Origin: Herminiimonas arsenicoxydans
GTDB lineage: Bacteria; Pseudomonadota; Gammaproteobacteria; Burkholderiales; Burkholderiaceae_D
DNA length: 64,000 nucleotides
Assembly (NCBI GenBank): GCA_000026125.1
Contig: CU207211.1
Span: 3,038,001 to 3,102,000, forward strand
Direction of reading: 5' to 3'
Part shown: piece after piece, positions 25,397-33,748 of the stretch
Layout of the letters: each line of letters starts with the position of its first letter
Numbering within the stretch: position 1 is the stretch's first letter
Notes under the pieces: model-generated
Seen by the model: the letters and a program-made list of their open reading frames with translations, nothing else
The model's database searches: none
Told to the model about the DNA's origin: nothing
Made by a program: the position numbers and the translations under genes

Positions 25397-27385
25397 TCAG
25401 CCCTTTAGCAAACGATTCTCTGCGAGCGCGAGTTCTTCCACTGCCGCGCACAGCACAATGATATCGCCTGCCAGCAAAATCGTTTCCGGCGTCCAGTCGA
25501 TGCGTTTGCCGTCACGCCGCAGCGCAGTCACCTCCACACCCAGGGTTTCCAGGCCCAATTGCGCCAGCGCTTTGCCTATCGCATACGCACTCTCGCTCAG
25601 TTGCACCGAACGCAAGCGCACCTGCAAATGCTCATCCCCTTCAGAAACATCGCTGACGCCATGAAAAAAGCCGCGCAAGGATGCATAGCGTTCGCCACGT
25701 GCGGTCTGGATACGGTGTACCACACGACGCAAAGGCACGCCCAGCGTCAGCAAGGCATGCGATGCCAGCATCAAGCTGCCTTCGATTGCTTCGGGCACCA
25801 CCTCGGTCGCGCCAGCGGAACGCAATTTATCGAGATCGGAATCGTCGTAGCTGCGCACAATCACCGGCAATGTGGGTGCAATCTGTTGCGTGTGATGCAG
25901 AATTTTCAAGGCGGAAGGCGTGCTGGCGTAGGTAATCACCAGTGCAGCGGCACGATTGATACCGGCTGCCACCAGGCTTTCGCGCCGCCCGGCATCGCCG
26001 TACGAAACATTGGCGCCGGCTGCCTGCGCATCCCGCACGCGGTCCGGGTCCAGATCCAGCGCCTGATACGGTATGCCTTCCTCGTCCAGCAATTTGGCCA
26101 GACTTTGGCCGGTGCGGCCGAAACCGGCAATCACGACATGCTGTTGCGCCGCCATGGTGCGACTGGCAATTTTTGTCAGCGCCAGCGACTGCACCATCCA
26201 TTCATTGGCAGACATTTTCATCACGATCGCATTGGATTTGGCGAGTATCAGGGGCGCGATCAGCATCGACAACACCATGGATGCCAATATCAATTGCACA
26301 ATCAGCGGCTCCAGCAAATTCAGCGCGCCGATCTGGTTCAGCAGCACGAAACCGAATTCGCCGGCCTGCGCCAGCGCCAGTCCCGTGCGCAAGGCTACGC
26401 CGAGCGGCGCACCAAACCAGCGCGCCAGTATCGCTACCAGAGCGAATTTCACGAGTACGGGCCCAATCAACAGCACCAGTACCAGCCACCAGTATTCGAC
26501 GACCAGCCGTATATCCAGCAACATGCCGATGGTAATAAAGAACAAACCCAGCAACACATCGCGAAAGGATTTGATGTCTTCTTCCACCTGATGCTTGAAC
26601 TCGGTTTCGGAAATCAGCATACCGGCGACGAAGGCTCCCAGCGCCAGCGACAGCCCGGCCATCTCGGTAATCCACGCCGCACCGAGCGTGATCAGCAACA
26701 GGTTCAGCATGAACAATTCTTGCGAACGCCGTTTGACGACGAGGCGGAACCAGCCGCGCATCACCTTGTGCCCGACAAACAGCAGCAGTACCAGCACGAT
26801 AACCGCCTTGCAGGCTGCCCACCCCAGCGTGACAAGCAGATCGCCCTTGGGGTTGGCCAGTGCCGGAATCAGAATCAGCAGCGGTACCAATGCGAGATCC
26901 TGAAACAGCAAAATACCTATGCTGCGGCGGCCATGTTCACTCTCCAGCTCCAGCCGCTCCGTCAATACCTTGGAAACAATCGCAGTCGATGACATGGCCA
27001 GCGCGCCGCCGACTGCCAGCGCCGCCTGCCAGCTGATGCTGCTCAAACGACTGGAAAAATGCGCGACCAGCCAGCCGAATATCATGGTCAGCACAATCGT
27101 CAGCAATACCTGCGCCATGCCGAGGCCGAACACGGTACGCCGCATCGCAGACAGTTTGGCCAGAGAAAATTCCAGCCCGATGGAAAACATCAGGAACACC
27201 ACGCCGAATTCGCCGAGTGCATGGGTGGTGGAGCTGTCTTCCGCCCAGCCCAGCGTATGCGGCCCGATCAAAATGCCAGCCACCAGATAACCCAGCATGG
27301 GCGGCAAATGCATGCTGCGGAAGGCGACCACGCCCAGCACCGCCGCAGCAAGCAACAAAAGCGTGAGCTCTAAAGGAGACAACAT
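25397..27385 (-). CDS. Kef-type monovalent cation:proton antiporter (CPA2) with TrkA domains
   Basis: This 662-residue membrane protein has an N-terminal Na+/H+ exchanger domain with about 12 segments (1-390), a Rossmann TrkA-N domain beginning VVIAGFGRTGQSLAKLL (about 415-530), and a TrkA-C domain (about 570-655). It resembles KefB/KefC, which release potassium with proton uptake and are gated by nucleotides or glutathione adducts. No kefF/kefG ancillary gene is adjacent. It is divergent from kdsD and has its own promoter region there. The substrate ion (K+ or Na+) cannot be fixed from sequence. Confidence 0.93.
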   Translation of the reverse strand: MLSPLELTLLLLAAAVLGVVAFRSMHLPPMLGYLVAGILIGPHTLGWAEDSSTTHALGEFGVVFLMFSIGLEFSLAKLSAMRRTVFGLGMAQVLLTIVLTMIFGWLVAHFSSRLSSISWQAALAVGGALAMSSTAIVSKVLTERLELESEHGRRSIGILLFQDLALVPLLILIPALANPKGDLLVTLGWAACKAVIVLVLLLFVGHKVMRGWFRLVVKRRSQELFMLNLLLITLGAAWITEMAGLSLALGAFVAGMLISETEFKHQVEEDIKSFRDVLLGLFFITIGMLLDIRLVVEYWWLVLVLLIGPVLVKFALVAILARWFGAPLGVALRTGLALAQAGEFGFVLLNQIGALNLLEPLIVQLILASMVLSMLIAPLILAKSNAIVMKMSANEWMVQSLALTKIASRTMAAQQHVVIAGFGRTGQSLAKLLDEEGIPYQALDLDPDRVRDAQAAGANVSYGDAGRRESLVAAGINRAAALVITYASTPSALKILHHTQQIAPTLPVIVRSYDDSDLDKLRSAGATEVVPEAIEGSLMLASHALLTLGVPLRRVVHRIQTARGERYASLRGFFHGVSDVSEGDEHLQVRLRSVQLSESAYAIGKALAQLGLETLGVEVTALRRDGKRIDWTPETILLAGDIIVLCAAVEELALAENRLLKG

Positions 27386-27492
27386 AGATGTGAACCGGCT
27401 GGTTTAATCAGAAGGGCGAGCAGAAGAATCAAAACATATTTTTGTTCTGTCTGGCAGGTTTTTTGCTTTGCGAATTCGTTTATACTTTCAAC

Positions 27493-28521
27493 ATGAGTGT
27501 ACCCCATGCCAAAAAACCACCGGCAACTTTTGATGCCAAGAGCGCAACGCGCGCGCTGCAATTTGCGCGCGATACCTTGCAAATCGAGGCAGATGCCATC
27601 CTTGCGCTGAAACAGCGCATCAGCAATGAAAGCGGCGAACAATTCATCCAGGCTGTCGCGCTGCTATTGAACTGCACAGGCCGCGTAGTTGTATCCGGCA
27701 TCGGCAAGTCCGGCCATATCGCCCGCAAAATCGCCTCCACGCTGGCTTCAACCGGCACGCCCGCCCTGTTCGTACATGCAGCGGAAGCCTCGCACGGCGA
27801 TCTGGGCATGATCACGGCTGACGATGCGCTGATTGCAATTTCGTATTCCGGCGAAGCCGGCGAACTGGTTGCCATCGTTCCCATCATCAAACGCATGGGC
27901 GCAACCTTGATCACGATTACCGGCAATGACGATTCCACGCTGGCGCAACTGGCCGACGTGCACTTGAACGTCAGGGTCGACAAGGAAGCCTGCCCCTTGA
28001 ATCTGGCACCGACAGCCAGCACCACGGCGACGCTGGCCATCGGCGATGCATTGGCGGTCGCCCTGCTCGATGCACGAGGCTTCGGCGAAGAGGATTTTGC
28101 GCGCTCTCATCCCGGCGGCGCGCTGGGCCGTCGCTTGCTGACCCATGTGCGCGATGTGATGCGCACCGGCGACGCGATTCCAACCGTGGGCAAAGATGCC
28201 AGCCTGTACACAGCGCTACTGGAAATCAGCAGAAAAGGCATGGCAATGACGGCGGTAGTCGATGCCGGCGGACGCGCCATCGGCGTCTTCACCGACGGCG
28301 ATTTGCGCCGCCTGATCGAGAACCAGCGCGACTTTTCCACCTTGTCGATTGCTGAAGTCATGCATGCGAACCCGCGCAGCGTCCAGCCGGATCAACTGGC
28401 AGTAGATGCTGTCAAGATGATGGAAGAATTCCGCATCAACCAGCTGCTGGTAACGAATGCCGACGGCAAACTGGTAGGCGCGCTGCATATTCACGATTTG
28501 ACACGCGCGAAAGTAATCTGA
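27493..28521 (+). CDS. kdsD: Arabinose-5-phosphate isomerase
   Basis: This 342-residue cytosolic enzyme converts ribulose 5-phosphate to arabinose 5-phosphate, the first step to KDO. It has a SIS sugar-isomerase domain (about 35-190; VVVSGIGKSGHIARKIASTLASTGTPA and the HGDLGM motif) and two CBS domains (about 205-340). I chose ATG 27493 because homologous sequence begins soon after. A perfect-looking -10 element tatact (27481-27486) ends only six bases before this ATG and there is no ribosome site, so the mRNA may be leaderless. An upstream in-frame ATG at 27442 would need a different promoter. The stop overlaps the kdsC start (ATGA). Confidence 0.96.
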   Translation: MSVPHAKKPPATFDAKSATRALQFARDTLQIEADAILALKQRISNESGEQFIQAVALLLNCTGRVVVSGIGKSGHIARKIASTLASTGTPALFVHAAEASHGDLGMITADDALIAISYSGEAGELVAIVPIIKRMGATLITITGNDDSTLAQLADVHLNVRVDKEACPLNLAPTASTTATLAIGDALAVALLDARGFGEEDFARSHPGGALGRRLLTHVRDVMRTGDAIPTVGKDASLYTALLEISRKGMAMTAVVDAGGRAIGVFTDGDLRRLIENQRDFSTLSIAEVMHANPRSVQPDQLAVDAVKMMEEFRINQLLVTNADGKLVGALHIHDLTRAKVI

Positions 28522-29060
28522 TGACATCCCCGACAGATAACGCAGCGATCGCCCGCGCCTCCAATGTGCGCCTGATGATTTTCGACGTTGACGGCATTCT
28601 GACGGATGGCAGCCTGCATTTCGGCGCCGATGGCGAAGTCATCAAAACCTTCAACGTACTCGATGGCCACGGCATCAAGCTGCTGCAGCAATCCGGTGTC
28701 GCAACCGCCATCATCAGCGCACGCCAGTCGCCCATCGTGCTGCGCCGCGCCACCGATCTCGGCATCCATCATGTCTTCCAGGGCATACACGACAAGCGCA
28801 CCGCATTTGAACAATTACTGACCCAAACCGGCGTCGCGGCCACTGCCTGCGGTTTTATCGGCGACGATGTCATCGACTTGCCAATTCTGTCGCGTGTCGG
28901 CTTCGCCGCCAGCGTGCCGAATGCACATCCTGAAGTACGTACACGCGTGCATTACGTGACGCAAGCCGGTGGCGGCCGTGGCGCAGCACGCGAATTATGC
29001 GATTTCATTCTGCGCGCGCAAGGCAACTACGAGGCGGCACTGGCGCCGTACCTATTGTGA
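28521..29060 (+). CDS. kdsC: KDO 8-phosphate phosphatase
   Basis: This 179-residue HAD-family C0 phosphatase removes phosphate from KDO-8-phosphate. The nucleophile motif is in MIFDVDGILTDG (about 16-27), with IISAR as motif II and GFIGDDVIDLPIL as motif IV. It has no cap domain, as expected of a tetrameric KdsC. Its ATG overlaps the kdsD stop and its own stop overlaps the lptC GTG start, so kdsD-kdsC-lptC are translationally coupled in one LPS biogenesis operon. Confidence 0.97.
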   Translation: MTSPTDNAAIARASNVRLMIFDVDGILTDGSLHFGADGEVIKTFNVLDGHGIKLLQQSGVATAIISARQSPIVLRRATDLGIHHVFQGIHDKRTAFEQLLTQTGVAATACGFIGDDVIDLPILSRVGFAASVPNAHPEVRTRVHYVTQAGGGRGAARELCDFILRAQGNYEAALAPYLL

Positions 29061-29656
29061 AGAGCGCCAACTCTGCCAACGGGGTGCGCCTGATCGTATT
29101 GATTGCACTCAGTGCAGCCCTCGCGCTTGGTAGTTTCTGGCTGGTTGAAGTCATGCAGCGGCAAACCGAAGATTCGCTGCCCGCGCGCGCGCGCACGGAA
29201 CCGGACTTTTATGTGGAAAAATTCAATTTCGTCCGCATGGGAAAAACCGGCGAAGCCCGCTACAACCTGACCGGTACCGAGATGAAACACTATCCCCAGG
29301 ACGATTCCTATCAGATACAGAATCCGGTCATGCACAGCTACAGTATGGACAAGCCGCCCATGGTGAGTCGCTCCCTGCGCGCCACCATTACCAACAACAG
29401 CAGCGAAGTGCATATGTACGATAACGTGCATATCAACAGACCTGCGTCGGCCACTTCCCGGCATTTCCAGCTCAAGACTTCGTATCTGCTGCTGCTGCCG
29501 GATGACGACGTGATGAAAACGCCGAAACCGGTTGAAATAACAATTGGCGAATCGGTATTAACCGGCGCCGGCATGTTCGCCAACAATGCAAGCGGCGAAT
29601 TCCGTTTGTCGAGCAATGTAAAAGGCCAGTATCAGCCCCCCAATATCACTCGTTGA
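29057..29656 (+). CDS. lptC: LPS export ABC transporter periplasmic protein LptC
   Basis: This 199-residue bitopic protein starts with a GTG at 29057 that overlaps the kdsC stop by three bases; the longer frame upstream lies inside kdsC. A single membrane helix (about 10-30) anchors a periplasmic beta-jellyroll (YVEKFNFVRMGKTGEARYNLTG onwards), which passes LPS from LptBFG to LptA. The sequence is divergent, as LptC usually is in this group, but size, topology and position between kdsC and lptA are diagnostic. Confidence 0.93.
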   Translation: MKSANSANGVRLIVLIALSAALALGSFWLVEVMQRQTEDSLPARARTEPDFYVEKFNFVRMGKTGEARYNLTGTEMKHYPQDDSYQIQNPVMHSYSMDKPPMVSRSLRATITNNSSEVHMYDNVHINRPASATSRHFQLKTSYLLLLPDDDVMKTPKPVEITIGESVLTGAGMFANNASGEFRLSSNVKGQYQPPNITR

Positions 29657-29701
29657 TGATGTGACCCGGCTTTTAATCGATCGATTTTTTAGAAAACGCT
29701 C

Positions 29702-30259
29702 ATGAAACGATTACTCCCTGCACTGCTGCTTCTCTCAGGCTTCTGCGTCATGCCTGCCGCGCATGCCGAAAAAGCGGATGCGAGCAAGCCGACCAACGTC
29801 GAAGCTGATCAAATGCAGTACGACGACGTCAAGCAGATCAACACCTTCATCGGCAATGTCGTACTGACGCGCGGCTCGATCCTGATGAAAGCCAACAAGA
29901 TGGTCGTGACGCAAGATCCTGCCGGCTATCAGTTTGTCGTCATGTACGCCGCTCCCGGCACGCTTGCCAGCTTCCGCCAGAAGCGCGATGGCGGCCCGGA
30001 TCAATGGATAGACGGCCAGGCCGAGCGCATCGAATACGATGACAAGAATGAAATCATGAAACTGTTTTCCAAGGCGCGCATGCGCCGCCTGGAAAACGGC
30101 AAGACGACCGATGAAGTCAACGGCGAATACATTTCCTACGATACGCGCGCCGAATTCTTTACCGTTCACAACACTGCAAGCGGCGACAGCAAACCCGGTG
30201 CCGGCCGCATCAAGGCCATCATCCAGCCGCGCGCCACAGATACGAAAAAGGCGCCATAA
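29702..30259 (+). CDS. lptA: LPS transport periplasmic protein LptA
   Basis: This 185-residue protein has a signal peptide cleaved near AHA-EK (about residue 22), then an OstA-type beta-jellyroll ([20 protein letters not shown] through the [13 protein letters not shown] repeat). It forms the periplasmic bridge carrying LPS to the outer membrane. It lies 45 bases after lptC and one base before lptB. Confidence 0.96.
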   Translation: MKRLLPALLLLSGFCVMPAAHAEKADASKPTNVEADQMQYDDVKQINTFIGNVVLTRGSILMKANKMVVTQDPAGYQFVVMYAAPGTLASFRQKRDGGPDQWIDGQAERIEYDDKNEIMKLFSKARMRRLENGKTTDEVNGEYISYDTRAEFFTVHNTASGDSKPGAGRIKAIIQPRATDTKKAP

Positions 30260-30260
30260 G

Positions 30261-31001
30261 ATGTCGAGCAAGTTGATAGTCAGCGGCCTGCAAAAAAGCT
30301 ATGGCGCACGCCAGGTAGTGCGCGATGTCGCGCTGCAGGTTGAAAGCGGTGAAGTAATCGGTTTGCTGGGCCCGAACGGCGCCGGCAAAACCACCTCCTT
30401 CTACATGATCGTCGGACTGGTTCCATCCGACGCCGGCCGTATCGAACTGGATGGCGTCGATATTTCACGCCAGCCTATCCACAAACGCGCCCAGCTCGGT
30501 TTGTCCTATCTGCCGCAGGAAGCCTCGGTATTCCGCAAACTCAGCGTGGAAGACAATATTCGCGCCGTGCTGGAACTGCAACGCGTGAATGGCAAAGCTT
30601 TAAGTAAAGAGCAGATTGAACAGCGTCTGGATACCTTGCTGGCCGATTTGCAAATTGAAAAGCTGCGCGAGAATCAGGCCTTGTCCCTATCCGGCGGTGA
30701 ACGCCGTCGCGTCGAAATCGCCCGTGCACTGGCAACCAATCCGCGCTTTGTTTTGCTGGATGAACCGTTTGCCGGCGTCGATCCGATTGCCGTGATTGAA
30801 ATTCAGCGCATCGTGCGCTTCCTGAAAGAACGCGGCATCGGCGTCCTGATCACCGATCACAACGTACGCGAAACCCTGGGCATCTGCGACCGCGCCTACA
30901 TCATCAATCAGGGCGCCGTGCTGGCCAGCGGACGACCGGATGACATCATTGCCGACGAATCGGTACGCCGTGTCTACCTGGGCGAACACTTCCGCATGTA
31001 A
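30261..31001 (+). CDS. lptB: LPS export ABC transporter ATPase LptB
   Basis: This 246-residue cytosolic ATPase powers LPS extraction from the inner membrane. Walker A (GPNGAGKTT, about 37-45), the Q-loop, an LSGGERRR signature and Walker B ([12 protein letters not shown]) are all present. I took the ATG at 30261; the frame remains open upstream inside lptA but that is not coding. Its permease partners LptF/LptG are not in this window, as is usual. It is followed 23 bases later by rpoN. Confidence 0.98.
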   Translation: MSSKLIVSGLQKSYGARQVVRDVALQVESGEVIGLLGPNGAGKTTSFYMIVGLVPSDAGRIELDGVDISRQPIHKRAQLGLSYLPQEASVFRKLSVEDNIRAVLELQRVNGKALSKEQIEQRLDTLLADLQIEKLRENQALSLSGGERRRVEIARALATNPRFVLLDEPFAGVDPIAVIEIQRIVRFLKERGIGVLITDHNVRETLGICDRAYIINQGAVLASGRPDDIIADESVRRVYLGEHFRM

Positions 31002-31024
31002 CTGCGGAAACAAGACTAAGCCCC

Positions 31025-32494
31025 ATGAAGCAATCCCTGCAATTACGCGTTTCGCAACATCTGGCATTGACACCGCAACTGCAGCAATCGATACGCCTGC
31101 TGCAATTGTCCACACTGGAACTGCATCAGGAACTCGAACAGATCCTGGCCGACAATCCGCTGCTGGAACGTACCGACGATCCCCTGGACCACGCCATTCG
31201 CCTGCTGGCCGATGGTGCAATCGGTTCTGCCGGCACCACGCCGGAAGGCGCCAGCGTCGAAGCGAATGCGCAAACGCCGGAAAGCGATACCAGCGTCGAA
31301 GCTCCCGAGCCGGCGGAAGCATCCAACGGCGATGCAGAATGGAGTTTCGACGATGTGGCCCGCACCTCGAAAGCACCGGACGACGACGATGCCCGCCCGC
31401 AGCTGGAAGCGCACGAAACCACGCTACGCGAACACTTGCTGGAACAGATGCGCGTTACCGTACGCGAACGACGCGATCGGGCATTGCTTGAGCTCATCAT
31501 CGATGCACTGAACGACAACGGCTATCTGGAAGAAACGCTGGAAGAAATCCACGCACGCCTGCCGGAAGAACTTGAAATCGAACCGGAAGAACTGCAGATT
31601 GCATTGAACCTGCTGCAAAGTTTCGATCCGGCCGGCGTCGGCGCACGCAATGCTTCCGAATGCCTGGCCCTGCAAATCAAGCGTATGCCAAAAGTAGCGA
31701 TGGTCACGCGCCGCATGGCACTCGCCATCGTGGAACATCATCTCGGCCTTTTCGCACAGCGCGACTTCAATAAACTGCGCAAGGCACTCGATTGCGACGA
31801 TGAAGATCTGCGCGAAGCACAAGTCGTCATCAAGCAATGCAATCCGCATCCAGGTTCCATCTTCGCCACCGACACCTCCGATTATGTGGTGCCCGACGTG
31901 ATCGTCAAACGTACACGCAACGGCTGGCAGGTAATGCTCAATCACGACGTCATGCCGCGCCTGCGCGTCAACAGCATGTACGCCAATATTTTGAAGCAAA
32001 GCAAGGGGGAAGGCTCGCTAGGCTCGCAGTTGCAGGAAGCCAAGTGGCTGATCAAAAACATGCGCCAGCGCTTCGACACCATCCTGCGTGTATCGCAGGC
32101 AATTGTAGAGCGGCAACGCAACTTTTTTTCACACGGCGCCGTGGCAATGCGACCGCTTGTGTTGCGTGAAATAGCTGATACACTAGGTCTACACGAGAGC
32201 ACTATTTCTCGTGTAACGACGCAGAAATACATGCTTACTCCGCATGGCATGTTCGAATTGAAATACTTTTTCGGCAGCCATGTTGCAACGGAAACCGGTG
32301 GTGAAGCATCGTCAACTGCGATACGCGCACTGATCAAGCAACTGATAGGAGCCGAAAACCAGAAAACGCCATTCTCTGATAGCAAGATCGCAGAAATGCT
32401 GGCGGAACAAGGTATGGTCGTGGCGCGACGTACCGTTGCAAAATACCGTGAAGCCTTGAAAATTCCACCAGTCAATTTGCGCAAGTCGTTGTAG
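31025..32494 (+). CDS. rpoN: RNA polymerase sigma-54 factor
   Basis: This 489-residue sigma factor has all three regions: the Gln/Leu-rich activator-interacting region I ([21 protein letters not shown]), an acidic region II (about 50-130), the core-binding and HTH parts, and the RpoN box [10 protein letters not shown] at 467-476 that reads the -24 element. Sigma-54 directs transcription of nitrogen, pilus and other genes under enhancer-binding activators. It lies between lptB and hpf, the order found in most proteobacteria. Confidence 0.98.
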   Translation: MKQSLQLRVSQHLALTPQLQQSIRLLQLSTLELHQELEQILADNPLLERTDDPLDHAIRLLADGAIGSAGTTPEGASVEANAQTPESDTSVEAPEPAEASNGDAEWSFDDVARTSKAPDDDDARPQLEAHETTLREHLLEQMRVTVRERRDRALLELIIDALNDNGYLEETLEEIHARLPEELEIEPEELQIALNLLQSFDPAGVGARNASECLALQIKRMPKVAMVTRRMALAIVEHHLGLFAQRDFNKLRKALDCDDEDLREAQVVIKQCNPHPGSIFATDTSDYVVPDVIVKRTRNGWQVMLNHDVMPRLRVNSMYANILKQSKGEGSLGSQLQEAKWLIKNMRQRFDTILRVSQAIVERQRNFFSHGAVAMRPLVLREIADTLGLHESTISRVTTQKYMLTPHGMFELKYFFGSHVATETGGEASSTAIRALIKQLIGAENQKTPFSDSKIAEMLAEQGMVVARRTVAKYREALKIPPVNLRKSL

Positions 32495-32530
32495 AGCTCG
32501 TCCTTAGTAGTTTTTGTTATACCTTGCTGT

Positions 32531-32556
32531 GTTCATGGCCAGGTAAAGGCATGAAC
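32531..32556 (+). other. Hairpin in the rpoN-hpf spacer
   Basis: The sequence gttcatg (32531-32537) pairs with catgaac (32550-32556), extended by two GC pairs across a one-base bulge, with a loop around aggtaaa. No T-run follows, so it is not a terminator. It ends about 28 bases upstream of the hpf start codon and could influence mRNA stability or translation. Confidence 0.5.
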
Positions 32557-32584
32557 CTCCAGTGAATTATCATAGGAGCACTGT

Positions 32585-32938
32585 ATGAATCTCACAATCA
32601 GTGGACATCACCTCGAATTAACCCCAGCCATCCGCGAATATGTACAAGGAAAACTGGAGCGCATCAAACGGCATTTCGATCACGTCATCGATATTGCAGT
32701 CATTCTGACTGTAGACAATCTTCCGGAAAAAGAAAAACGCCAAAGGGCGGAAATCAACTTGCGTGTGAGAGGCAAGGATATACATGTGGAAAGCATCGCG
32801 AACAATTTGTATGCCGCGATTGACACTCTGGTCGACAAACTCGACCGTCAAGTCATCAAATACAAAACCAAACAGCAGGATCATCAGCATGATGCAATCA
32901 AACGTTTGCCGGATGAATCGGATGCTGTTGCGTCTTAA
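32585..32938 (+). CDS. hpf: Ribosome hibernation-promoting factor (short form)
   Basis: This 117-residue protein belongs to the S30AE/YfiA family, covering [20 protein letters not shown] and the basic C-terminal helix. It binds the 30S decoding region and promotes 100S dimers or inactive 70S ribosomes under starvation. The length matches the short HPF form, which has no dimerisation domain. It has a good ribosome site (taggagc). A terminator follows at 32979. Confidence 0.96.
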   Translation: MNLTISGHHLELTPAIREYVQGKLERIKRHFDHVIDIAVILTVDNLPEKEKRQRAEINLRVRGKDIHVESIANNLYAAIDTLVDKLDRQVIKYKTKQQDHQHDAIKRLPDESDAVAS

Positions 32939-32978
32939 GGCGCGATAACAAGACCGGTCAAGCCGGTCGCTAAAAATG

Positions 32979-33003
32979 AAGGGCGCAGATTGCGCCCTTT
33001 TTT
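32979..33003 (+). terminator. Terminator after hpf
   Basis: Arms aagggcgca (32979-32987) and tgcgccctt (32991-32999) are followed by a T-run to 33003. It closes the kdsD-to-hpf group. Confidence 0.92.
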
Positions 33004-33083
33004 GTACGTAATACTTTCGGCCTCAAACATACCTTGCAAAAATGAGCATCAAATCCTCAAGAATGTCGTTATAGAATAATTCA

Positions 33084-33704
33084 ATGCAAGTCCCCCAACG
33101 TCAATATCCGTGCGCGTCCCCAAAAACTGTAACAGTGATCGCCCTGCTTCTCACTGTGAGTGCGCATATATTTTTTCTGCGTTTCTGGCTTGACTCGACC
33201 AGCAGCAAGCCAGCGACACAGAATGTTTTGGTTGCCTTGACTGCGAATCCATTACAGAAAAATCCTGTCCGCAAAAATATCTTGAATCCCGCAAAAAGCG
33301 GCGATAGCGAACCCCAAGTGGAATCAGATGCTCAACAAGACAGGCAAAATATCGAGCCCCCCACAATAGAACCGAGCTCCGAAAATAAAACCTATTATTT
33401 TAAATATGATGAAGTAAGCAGCAAACCAGTAGTCATTACAGATATACCTGCAGATTTTTCTCTGCCTGTACTTGCAGACCTGTCTCAAACGCTGGTTCTG
33501 ACTCTACGCATCAGCGACAAAGGGGAAATAGATGAAGTATTGATTGACAGCAAAAATCTCGATGAAAACGCAAGGGAATCAGTCATTAATGCGTTCAAGA
33601 CTATGCGATTTGAGGCAGCCAGAATTAATGACATATCAGTGCCAAGCGAAATTCGTATCGAGGCACAAGAAAATGAACTGTATACCACCCAAGCCATTGA
33701 ATAA
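33084..33704 (+). CDS. TonB C-terminal-like membrane-anchored protein, function unknown
   Basis: This 206-residue protein has one N-terminal membrane helix (about 17-37), a polar, Pro/Ser/Asn-rich spacer (about 45-115), and a compact C-terminal domain (about 130-200). The C-terminal domain resembles that of TonB: LVLTLRISDKGEIDEVLI followed by LDENARESVINAFKTMRFEAA. No exbB/exbD genes are adjacent, and it has no Pro-Lys/Glu-Pro spacer. It may be an energy transducer or only share the fold. It is markedly AT-rich (line 33361-33420 counts 19 G+C in 60), unlike its neighbours, and stands alone between two terminators, convergent with pilY1. Confidence 0.65.
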   Translation: MQVPQRQYPCASPKTVTVIALLLTVSAHIFFLRFWLDSTSSKPATQNVLVALTANPLQKNPVRKNILNPAKSGDSEPQVESDAQQDRQNIEPPTIEPSSENKTYYFKYDEVSSKPVVITDIPADFSLPVLADLSQTLVLTLRISDKGEIDEVLIDSKNLDENARESVINAFKTMRFEAARINDISVPSEIRIEAQENELYTTQAIE

Positions 33705-33735
33705 AAATCGGCGGCAATGATATGCCGCCGATTTA
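33703..33735. terminator. Bidirectional terminator between TonB-like gene and pilY1
   Basis: Arms aatcggcggca (33706-33716) and tgccgccgatt (33723-33733) lie between convergent gene ends, with A-rich and T-rich flanks. Confidence 0.9.
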
Positions 33736-33748
33736 CTTAAAATTCAAT

